A DNA stretch of 8,980 nucleotides from Bacteroidota bacterium. GTDB lineage: Bacteria > Bacteroidota > Bacteroidia > SXHM01. Position numbers and translations under genes: made by a program. The notes beneath the pieces are model-generated. The model saw nothing but the letters and a program-made list of their open reading frames with translations, was not told the DNA's origin and did no database searches. The stretch's first letter is position 1. Each line of letters opens with the position of its first letter. Shown piece after piece: positions 1 through 6,256 of this stretch. The DNA is taken from the NCBI GenBank assembly GCA_005773695.1, contig SXHM01000081.1:1-8980 (forward strand). Reading direction: 5' to 3'.

Positions 1-1
1 A

Positions 2-1273
2 TTAATCAATTCTGTCAAATCCGGTGTAAGATTGCAATACCGCAGGAATTTTTATTCCATTTTCATCCTGATTATTTTCAAGCAAAGATGCCACAATGCG
101 CGGCAACGCCAATGCGCTTCCGTTCAAAGTATGACAGAGTTGTGTTTTTCCGCTACTGTCTTTGTATCGGAGTTTCAAACGGTTTGCCTGGAAAGTTTCA
201 AAGTTAGAAACCGAACTTACCTCCAGCCACATTTTTTGTGCAGAAGAAAAAACTTCAAAGTCATAAGTCATTGCAGATGCAAATCCCATATCACCTCCGC
301 ATAGTTTCAGCACTCGAAAAGGCAGTTCTAATTTTTTCAGAATTCCTGCAACATAATCACGCATTTGTTCCAGTGTTTCATAAGATTTTTCAGGCAATTG
401 TATCTGAACAATTTCCACTTTATCAAACTGATGTAAGCGGTTCAATCCTTTCACATCTTTTCCGTAAGAACCAGCTTCTCTGCGGAAGCAAGGTGTATAA
501 CCAGTTTGTTTTATCGGAAAATCTTCAACCTTATATATGAGATCGCGGTGCAGGTTGGTTATAGGAACTTCAGCCGTTGGAATCAAATAAAGATTATCAA
601 CTCCAACATGATACATTTGTCCTTCTTTATCAGGTAGCTGACCTGTTCCGTAACCTGAATCTTCATTTACTAAAAGAGGTGGCTGCACTTCAGCATAACC
701 AGCTTTGGTAGCCTCATCCAGGAAAAAATTAATCAGCGCACGTTGCAGCTTAGCACCTTTTCCTTTGTAAACAGGAAAGCCGGCACCCGTAATTTTTACG
801 CCCAGTTTAAAATCAATCAGATCATATTTCTCAGCTAATTCCCAATGAGGAATTGCTTTTGCATGAAGTGTAGGAATTTCACCAACCGTTTCAACTGTTT
901 CATTGTCTTCAGCACTTTTTCCTTTGGGAACACTTTGGTGCGGTGCATTCGGAATCTGTAAAAGCAGTTTGCGCAATTCATCTTCCGTTTCCGAAAGTTG
1001 TGCGGTTAACTGACCCGATTGCTCTTTCAGCGCAGCCGTTTTTTCCTTCAGTCCATTTGCTTCAGCGGCTTTTCCGCTTTTAAATAATTCACCTATTTGT
1101 TTGGCAATAGCGTTTTGCTGCGCCAATAAATCATCATTCTGTGTTTGAATTTCGCGTCTTTTATTGTCAGCTTGCAGAATAGCTTCTAATTGTTGCGTTG
1201 CATCAAAATTGCGTTTAGCAAGGCGCGCAATCACTTCTTCTTTTTTCTCCCGGATGTAGGCTGTCTGTAACAT
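2..1273 (-). CDS. serS: Seryl-tRNA synthetase, complete
   Basis: Cytoplasmic class II aminoacyl-tRNA synthetase that charges tRNA-Ser (and tRNA-Sec where present) with serine using ATP. The 423-residue product has normal family length and reads to a TAA at the window edge. Residues about 10-105 form the Lys/Glu/Gln-rich helical hairpin (coiled-coil arm) that grips the long variable arm of tRNA-Ser. The catalytic core follows: a motif 1 region around 173-199, the TAE serine/ATP-site motif at 233-235, motif 2 at 263-287 (FRREAGSYG then the GLNRLHQFDKVE loop) and motif 3 at 383-400 (LNGSALALPR). The start MLQTAYIRE matches the usual bacterial SerRS N-terminus. It is transcribed away from all other genes here, and a -7 promoter element lies 22 bp upstream of the ATG. 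All key motifs are intact, so identification is secure. Confidence 0.98.
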   Translation of the reverse strand: MLQTAYIREKKEEVIARLAKRNFDATQQLEAILQADNKRREIQTQNDDLLAQQNAIAKQIGELFKSGKAAEANGLKEKTAALKEQSGQLTAQLSETEDELRKLLLQIPNAPHQSVPKGKSAEDNETVETVGEIPTLHAKAIPHWELAEKYDLIDFKLGVKITGAGFPVYKGKGAKLQRALINFFLDEATKAGYAEVQPPLLVNEDSGYGTGQLPDKEGQMYHVGVDNLYLIPTAEVPITNLHRDLIYKVEDFPIKQTGYTPCFRREAGSYGKDVKGLNRLHQFDKVEIVQIQLPEKSYETLEQMRDYVAGILKKLELPFRVLKLCGGDMGFASAMTYDFEVFSSAQKMWLEVSSVSNFETFQANRLKLRYKDSSGKTQLCHTLNGSALALPRIVASLLENNQDENGIKIPAVLQSYTGFDRID

Positions 1274-1295
1274 TTCTCGTTTAAAATTAGGATTG

Positions 1296-1303
1296 CAAAG
1301 ATA
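1296..1303 (-). promoter_or_regulatory. Bacteroidota -7 promoter element for serS
   Basis: Read on the minus strand this is TATCTTTG, a perfect match to the Bacteroidota sigma-factor -7 consensus TAnnTTTG. It lies 22 bp upstream of the serS ATG, giving a short leader of roughly 15-20 nt. No TTG (-33) element is visible at the usual 19-21 bp spacing, so only half of the promoter is recognisable. Confidence 0.45.
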
Positions 1304-1347
1304 GTATTAAACGTATTTGGCTTGTGATTTGCTAACTTAGTCCCACA

Positions 1348-2142
1348 ATGAAACGATTTTCAGTTTTAACTTTTATCTTTATTATTCTTTCTTTCAACAG
1401 CAATTCCCAACCTTTCCGGGTAGTTGAAAACAACTCATTTATAAAAGGCGAAAAGCTCACCTTTCGTATTCACTATGGCTGGATTGACGCAGGCGAAGCT
1501 ACCATGGAAGTAGTAAACAGAGAATATTATCACGATGGCAGAAAAGTGCATCACATCATCGGAAAAGGCTACACCACAGGTTCATTTGATTATTTCTTTA
1601 AAATTCGCGACACCTACGAAACCTATTTGGATGAGCAATCGCTTATTCCCTGGGTTTTTGAGCGCGATGTAGATGAGGGCGGCTATTTTATAAAACACAA
1701 ACAAATCTTTAACCACCGAGCAAAAAAGGTGATTGTAACCGACTACATAAATAAATCAGTAAAAACATTTGATGTTCCAATTAATATTCAGGATTTAGTT
1801 TCCGCCTATTACTATGCCCGCTGCCTGAATTACGATACCATAAAAGTAGGCGACACCGTTTCCGTAACCACTTTTTTCGACAGCGAAATTTTCCCATTAA
1901 AAGTAAAGTTTGCCGGCCGCGAAACCATCAACACCGCCTTCGGAAAAATCCCCACATTAAAATTTCACCCTATGCTGCAAACCGGTCGCATTTTTACTGA
2001 GCAGGAAGATATGTCCGTATGGTTCAGTGATGACGGCAACCATATTCCTGTTCGTGTTGAAGCAAAGATTGTAGTCGGTTCTGTAAAAGCAGATTTGAAA
2101 AACTACCAAGGCCTCAAATATCCGTTTGGGAAAGAGAATTAA
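1348..2142 (+). CDS. Exported DUF3108 domain protein
   Basis: The 264-residue product starts with a signal peptide: MKRF, a hydrophobic stretch LTFIFIILSF, then a polar NSNSQ region with likely cleavage near residue 20-21, so the mature protein should be periplasmic or envelope-associated. The rest resembles the DUF3108 family. The segment near the mature N-terminus (GEKLTFRIHYGWIDAGEATMEV, about 34-55) is the family's usual opening strand pair, followed by beta-rich segments and the late VWFSDDGNHIPVRVEAKI strand region. No catalytic motif is visible and the family's biochemical role is not established. It is divergent from serS across 74 bp and is followed by an 83-bp gap before the tryptophan dioxygenase, so it may be transcribed alone. 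The ATG chosen gives a complete signal peptide. The family call is by pattern recognition; the function is unknown. Confidence 0.85.
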   Translation: MKRFSVLTFIFIILSFNSNSQPFRVVENNSFIKGEKLTFRIHYGWIDAGEATMEVVNREYYHDGRKVHHIIGKGYTTGSFDYFFKIRDTYETYLDEQSLIPWVFERDVDEGGYFIKHKQIFNHRAKKVIVTDYINKSVKTFDVPINIQDLVSAYYYARCLNYDTIKVGDTVSVTTFFDSEIFPLKVKFAGRETINTAFGKIPTLKFHPMLQTGRIFTEQEDMSVWFSDDGNHIPVRVEAKIVVGSVKADLKNYQGLKYPFGKEN

Positions 2143-2146
2143 CACT

Positions 2147-2208
2147 CCCCTGTTTACAGTTTAATTTCCACCCCAAAAATTACCCCTTCTTTTTATCTAA
2201 TTTTCCCC
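2147..2208. other. Intergenic region with four CCCC tracts
   Basis: The 83-bp gap between the DUF3108 gene and the dioxygenase gene holds four separate C4 runs at 2147-2150, 2171-2174, 2183-2186 and 2205-2208, in otherwise AT-rich DNA. Start-to-start spacings are 24, 12 and 22 bp. There is no convincing hairpin followed by a T-run and no clear full promoter. The last tract begins 21 bp upstream of the dioxygenase ATG. Whether the tracts do anything is unknown; the feature is recorded as composition only. Confidence 0.3.
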
Positions 2209-2225
2209 TGCAAAATTACTCACAG

Positions 2226-3230
2226 ATGAAATTGAGACCTGAATTTGTTGAACGCGTAAATAAGCTCGAGGAAAAATATGCCACCATAGGACAGGACATG
2301 AACTCCTACCTTGACGGTTTGCTCTATTCCAACGTTACCACCTATTGGGATTACGTTAATGTAGACACTCTGCTCTCCCTCCAGCACCCCAAAACCGATT
2401 ACCCCGATGAATTAATCTTCATCATGTACCACCAGGTTACCGAATTGTATTTCCGTCTCGCCCTGCATGAACTCGAACAGATTGCCAACAACGGTCGCGA
2501 TATTGTTATGGAAACAGGCGAGGATAAAGGCTGGAAAAAAACATTAGATGCCAATTATTTTGCAGAGCGCGTTAACCGCATCAACAATTATTTTGAAGCA
2601 CTCACCCTCTCATTCGACATCATGGGCAACGGAATGGAAAAACAACAGTTTCTCCGCTTCCGCATGGCCTTGCTGCCTGCCAGCGGTTTCCAATCGGCAC
2701 AATACCGCATGATAGAAATATGCGCTACTGATTTTATTCGTTTGGTAGATAAAGACGAGCGCAAAAAATTTGAAGGGAAAAAAGCCAAAATAGAAAAAAT
2801 GTTTGAGAACATATACTGGAAAAAAGGCGCAACCGAACTCGAAACAGGACAAAAAACTTTGACATTAAAACATTTCGAGAAAAAGTATTCCGAAAAATTA
2901 ATTGCTCTTGCAAACGATTACAAAAACAAGAACCTTTGGGCAAAATACAAATCACTGAGCAAGTCAGACCAAAAAAACATAAATCTTATTAATGCCCTGA
3001 AAAAACTGGATGTGAATTTAAATGTAAACTGGCCACTTGTCCACTACCGTTCAGCAGCAAAATATTTGGAGAAAGGCAAGAATGAAAATGTAGCCGCAAC
3101 AGGCGGAACAAACTGGCAGAAATATCTTCCTCCACGTTTCCAGAAACGAATGTTTTACCCTGAACTGTGGAGTGAACAGGAAAAAGAAAACTGGGGCAAA
3201 TCCTGGGTTGAATCAATAATAAAAAAATAA
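2226..3230 (+). CDS. kynA: Tryptophan 2,3-dioxygenase family protein (divergent)
   Basis: Heme enzyme of the tryptophan dioxygenase family, expected to open the indole ring of L-Trp with O2 to give N-formylkynurenine, the first kynurenine-pathway step, in the cytoplasm. Visible family signatures: FIMYHQVTELYFRLALHEL, where His69 matches the active-site His (H55 in the Xanthomonas enzyme); FLRFRMALLPASGFQSAQYR, with Arg146 matching the substrate-carboxylate Arg (R117) and ASGFQS at 152-157; His273 in LVHYRSAAKYL as likely proximal heme ligand; and T292-G-G in AATGGTN matching the conserved Thr of GTGGSSG. At 334 residues it is longer than many bacterial TDOs, with a Lys/Glu-rich central stretch at about 175-265. 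The region after the heme His is clearly divergent. No signal peptide. A kmo gene three genes downstream supports a kynurenine role. The substrate is inferred from family and context. Confidence 0.88.
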   Translation: MKLRPEFVERVNKLEEKYATIGQDMNSYLDGLLYSNVTTYWDYVNVDTLLSLQHPKTDYPDELIFIMYHQVTELYFRLALHELEQIANNGRDIVMETGEDKGWKKTLDANYFAERVNRINNYFEALTLSFDIMGNGMEKQQFLRFRMALLPASGFQSAQYRMIEICATDFIRLVDKDERKKFEGKKAKIEKMFENIYWKKGATELETGQKTLTLKHFEKKYSEKLIALANDYKNKNLWAKYKSLSKSDQKNINLINALKKLDVNLNVNWPLVHYRSAAKYLEKGKNENVAATGGTNWQKYLPPRFQKRMFYPELWSEQEKENWGKSWVESIIKK

Positions 3231-3232
3231 TC

Positions 3233-4897
3233 ATGAAAAAAATCATTCTCTTTTTAATTATCAATTGTCATTTATCTATTATCAACTTTGATGCTTTCTC
3301 CCAAAACTATGCAGTTAATGGCAATGCAGATTCCCTTAGTTGCAATTGCTATTTACTTACACCTGACTTAAACACCCAGGGCGGTTCAGTCTGGAATATA
3401 AACCAGATAGATTTGACCAATTCATTCGATTTTATCTTTGATGTTTTCCTCGGTTACAACGATGTGGGTGCTGATGGCATTGCTTTTGTTTTACAACCTA
3501 TAAGCACCAGCATTGGTTCTACTGGGGGTGGTCTTGGCTATCTCGGAATAACACCTTCACTTGCGGTGGAAATTGATACCTACACAAACGGAAATTATGG
3601 CGACCCGTCTACTGACCATATCGGTATACAGTCAAATGGTGATGTAGACCACTCGGGAGCAAATAATCTTGCAGGCCCGGTGGCTGCACTTACTAATTCG
3701 GGAAACATAGAAGACGGGCAAAACCACCTCTTACGTGTAAACTGGAATGCTGGAACACAAACAATTGAAGCCTACTTTGATGGTGTGTTACGTGTTACCT
3801 ACACCGGAAATATTGTTGCAAACTTATTCAGCAACAACCCTGATGTATATTGGGGCTTTACCGGAAGCACAGGAGGACAGCGCAACGAGCAACGCTTCTG
3901 TCTTTCAATTATTCCTGATTTTACTACAAGCGTTTCAAGTGTTTGTGAAGGTGAAGCAATTCAGATTATAGATAATTCATACAGCGGATTAGGGAGTATT
4001 GATTCATGGGCATGGGATTTTGGAAACGGAACAGTTTCAACAGATACAAATCCTTCGGTAACTTATAACACAGCAGGAACATATCAGATTACACAAACAA
4101 TTGTTGACCAGGCAGGTTGTAGTGATTCAAATACTACATCGGTTGAAGTTTTTCCATTACCCGAGGTAGGCTTTACTGCCGAAAATGCATGTTCTGGCAA
4201 CCCTGTCCTTTTCACCGATACAACATCAGGCACCAACAACACATGGATCTGGAGTTTTGGAGATAGCGGAAACTCAACTGAACAAAATCCCATACATAGT
4301 TATGCTGATGCCGGAACTTATATTGTAAGCCTTGAAGTTGAGTCAACAGATGGTTGTTCTGCTACACAAATTCAAAACCTTGTTATAAATGCATCACCCA
4401 CAGCAGCAGCAGATGTGGAAACATCATTGCTAACTGTAAACTTTACAAACACCAGTACAGGTGCAGAAAGTTACGAATGGATTTTTCCTGACACCACATT
4501 AACATCAACAAATCCAACTTACACTTTTGCAGATACAGGAAATTATCCTGTTATTCTTGTTGCAACGAGTTCTAACGGTTGCACCGATACAATAGTGTTT
4601 GATGTATATGTTGACAACACAATTTTGGTTGAAGTGCCAAATATTTTCACACCAAATGGAGACTCTTTCAACGATGTTTGGATTCCAACTTTGAAAGGTG
4701 TGGAAACAGCAATAGGCAGAATTTACAACAGATGGGGAATGTTAATGGCAGATTTTTCTGAAACAATAAATACTTGGGACGGCAAAACAAAAGGCGGAAA
4801 TGATGTGCCCGAAGGAACTTATTTTTATGTTCTTGATTATACTACCATTGATGGAAAATCTGATAAGGCAGGAGGAACAATCACATTAGTAAGATAG
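3233..4897 (+). CDS. Secreted L-type lectin / PKD / CHU_C (T9SS type B) surface protein
   Basis: Predicted secreted or cell-surface carbohydrate-binding protein of 554 residues. A signal peptide spans about 1-23 (MKKIILFLII..., cleavage near AFS|Q). Residues about 25-225 form a legume-type (L-type) lectin domain: GADGIAF with Asp81 at the sugar-binding Asp position, and E113-I-D115-T-Y ... N119 ... D124 ... D128-H-I-G matching the Ca/Mn-binding loop. Three PKD-like beta domains follow, with cores near W259-DFGNG, W340-SFGDS and W416-IFPDT. From about 466 to the end is a gliding-motility-associated C-terminal domain (PNIFTPNGD, IYNRWG, WDGKTKGG, PEGTYFYVL), the type B signal for the type IX secretion system. 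It starts 2 nt after the dioxygenase stop, suggesting cotranscription. The ligand is unknown and no enzymatic domain is seen. Confidence 0.93.
   Translation: MKKIILFLIINCHLSIINFDAFSQNYAVNGNADSLSCNCYLLTPDLNTQGGSVWNINQIDLTNSFDFIFDVFLGYNDVGADGIAFVLQPISTSIGSTGGGLGYLGITPSLAVEIDTYTNGNYGDPSTDHIGIQSNGDVDHSGANNLAGPVAALTNSGNIEDGQNHLLRVNWNAGTQTIEAYFDGVLRVTYTGNIVANLFSNNPDVYWGFTGSTGGQRNEQRFCLSIIPDFTTSVSSVCEGEAIQIIDNSYSGLGSIDSWAWDFGNGTVSTDTNPSVTYNTAGTYQITQTIVDQAGCSDSNTTSVEVFPLPEVGFTAENACSGNPVLFTDTTSGTNNTWIWSFGDSGNSTEQNPIHSYADAGTYIVSLEVESTDGCSATQIQNLVINASPTAAADVETSLLTVNFTNTSTGAESYEWIFPDTTLTSTNPTYTFADTGNYPVILVATSSNGCTDTIVFDVYVDNTILVEVPNIFTPNGDSFNDVWIPTLKGVETAIGRIYNRWGMLMADFSETINTWDGKTKGGNDVPEGTYFYVLDYTTIDGKSDKAGGTITLVR
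3255..3286 (+). repeat. Degenerate TTATCAATTG-like repeat inside a signal peptide
   Basis: Three imperfect units about 10 bp long follow one another (TTATCAATTG, TCATTTATCT, ATTATCAACT). The first contains the palindrome CAATTG. Translated, they give most of the signal-peptide core, with IIN occurring twice (LIINCHLSIIN). Similar AATTATCAATTGTCA-type strings recur in many Bacteroidota genomes as I recall, but copy number in this genome cannot be judged from one window. Confidence 0.4.
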
Positions 4898-4944
4898 TCA
4901 GCTTTAGTGTTTTTAATAAATATGTGCTGAGAAAAAAATAAAAA

Positions 4945-6210
4945 ATGGGATTAGACAAAAAGAAGGTCATTATCTTTTCGGCAACGGGTTTTTTATTGCT
5001 TGCATTTTCCTTGATGATAGTTCAGCTTCTGACTTTTAATGCCGATTACAGTAAAGCAGAAGAAGTTGAAAATGCATTAGATGGAGGAGAAGAATATGGC
5101 TTTGATGTCGATTCATTTTATTTGGTAAAAGGCAAAGTACAGCGTAACGAAAACCTTAGCACCATTTTACAAAAGCACAAAATTTCGCTTGGTATGATTG
5201 ACAAAATGAGCAAAACCTCACGCGAATTATTTGACACACGCAAAATTGCAGCAGGAAATGAATACACCGTTTTCTGCACCAAAGATTCAAACCAGATTGC
5301 TCAATGTTTTGTGTATGAAATAAACGCCAGTGATTACATTGTTTTTGATTTTCGCGATACTTTGAATATCTACCGTGGCGAAAAACCGGTGGAAACAAAA
5401 ATGGTAACTGTAAGCGGAAAAATTTATTCTTCGCTATATGCTACCATGGAAGCCAACAATATCAATCTTGGCCTGGCAATGGAACTTTCTACCATTTATG
5501 CATGGACGGTTGACTTTTATAAAATCCAGAAAGGCGATTATTTCAAAGTTATATACGAAGAAAAATTCGTTGACGGACATTCAATAGGAGTGGGGCGCAT
5601 TTATGCAGCGTTGTTTAACAATGACGGAAAAGATTTCTATTCCTTTTGGAGCGACATAAAAGGAGCAACAGGCTATTACGATGAAAATGGAGAAAGCCTG
5701 AAAAAACTTTTTCTGAAAGCACCCTTGAAATTTTCGCGCATCAGTTCATCTTATTCTGCTAAACGTTTGCATCCTGTTCTTAAAGTTAACCGCCCTCATT
5801 TAGGAACTGATTATGCAGCGCCCACGGGAACACCCATCATGGCAACAGCAGACGGTAAAGTAATTGCAGCAGCCTACACAGCCGGTAACGGAAACTATGT
5901 GAAAATAAAACATAACGGAACTTATACCACTCAATACCTTCACATGAGTAAAATTGCAAAAGGCATTAAAGATGGTTCGCGAGTAAGACAAGGTGATGTA
6001 ATTGGTTATGTTGGCAGCACAGGTCTTGCAACCGGTCCGCACGTTTGTTACCGCTTCTGGAAAAACGGAAAACAGGTTGATCCGAAAAAGGATGTAGTGT
6101 CACAACCTGCAGATCCTATCAACAAAGCTCATCTTGGCGAATACAAAAACCGAGTAAAAGAGCTGCGCGGAAAATTAGACACCGAAAAGGTTTCTGCTCG
6201 CGAAAGCTGA
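4945..6210 (+). CDS. Membrane-anchored M23 (MepM-like) peptidoglycan peptidase
   Basis: LytM/M23-family peptidase, expected to cut peptide cross-links of peptidoglycan in the periplasm. Residues 8-30 are a single hydrophobic segment after MGLDKKK, reading as an uncleaved membrane anchor. Residues about 55-110 resemble the LysM/OapA-like N-terminal domain, and about 150-235 the second regulatory domain, of MepM/Csd3-type enzymes (AWTVDFYKIQKGDYFKVIYEE). The link GYYDENGESL...RISSSYSAKRLHPV leads into the M23 domain at about 262-385. Catalytic positions: H285-x3-D289 (HLGTD), H333 (YLHMS) and H366-V-C368. The usual last motif is HxH, so the position of its second His, a zinc ligand in LytM, is Cys here. 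A short charged tail follows. Total length (421) fits MepM-like proteins. It starts 47 nt after the lectin gene from an A-rich leader. Activity is inferred. Confidence 0.92.
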   Translation: MGLDKKKVIIFSATGFLLLAFSLMIVQLLTFNADYSKAEEVENALDGGEEYGFDVDSFYLVKGKVQRNENLSTILQKHKISLGMIDKMSKTSRELFDTRKIAAGNEYTVFCTKDSNQIAQCFVYEINASDYIVFDFRDTLNIYRGEKPVETKMVTVSGKIYSSLYATMEANNINLGLAMELSTIYAWTVDFYKIQKGDYFKVIYEEKFVDGHSIGVGRIYAALFNNDGKDFYSFWSDIKGATGYYDENGESLKKLFLKAPLKFSRISSSYSAKRLHPVLKVNRPHLGTDYAAPTGTPIMATADGKVIAAAYTAGNGNYVKIKHNGTYTTQYLHMSKIAKGIKDGSRVRQGDVIGYVGSTGLATGPHVCYRFWKNGKQVDPKKDVVSQPADPINKAHLGEYKNRVKELRGKLDTEKVSARES

Positions 6211-6243
6211 TAAAATTTCAGCAAAGTGTTACTTTCGCTTTTT
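6200..6243 (+). terminator. Candidate intrinsic terminator at the M23 gene 3' end
   Basis: GCGAAAG at 6200-6206 pairs perfectly with CTTTCGC at 6232-6238, followed directly by five T residues at 6239-6243. Inside the loop, CTGA (6207-6210) can pair with TCAG (6218-6221), stacking on the first stem. The left arm lies in the last codons and stop of the M23 gene. A competing smaller hairpin uses AAAGT/ACTTT at 6223-6235. If functional it would separate the M23 gene from kmo, or attenuate readthrough. Stems are short, so confidence is moderate. Confidence 0.4.
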
Positions 6244-6256
6244 CATAATAAACCCT

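Noticed and set aside
32..540. Plus-strand open frames opposite serS
   Set aside because: They lie wholly antisense to a well-conserved synthetase, have no recognisable domain, and use Cys/His/Ser-rich composition typical of antisense translation.
1333..1340. TAACTTAG 8 bp before the DUF3108 ATG as a -7 promoter element
   Set aside because: One mismatch to TAnnTTTG, no TTG at 19-21 bp spacing, and so close to the ATG that the transcript would be nearly leaderless. Not strong enough to annotate.
2150..2159. CTGTTTACAG palindrome after the DUF3108 gene
   Set aside because: The arms are 4 bp with a 2-nt loop, too small for a stable hairpin and without a T-run directly after it.
2198..2205. TAATTTTC upstream of the dioxygenase as a -7 element
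   Set aside because: It lacks the final G of TAnnTTTG and has no -33 partner. In AT-rich DNA such near matches are common.
4898..4930. TCAGC/GCTGA pairing after the lectin gene as a terminator
   Set aside because: Only 5 bp with a 23-nt loop, followed by A residues instead of a T-run. It does not look like an intrinsic terminator.
6230..6237. TACTTTCG upstream of kmo as a -7 element
   Set aside because: One mismatch, no -33 element, and it overlaps the right arm of the candidate terminator, which explains the bases equally well.
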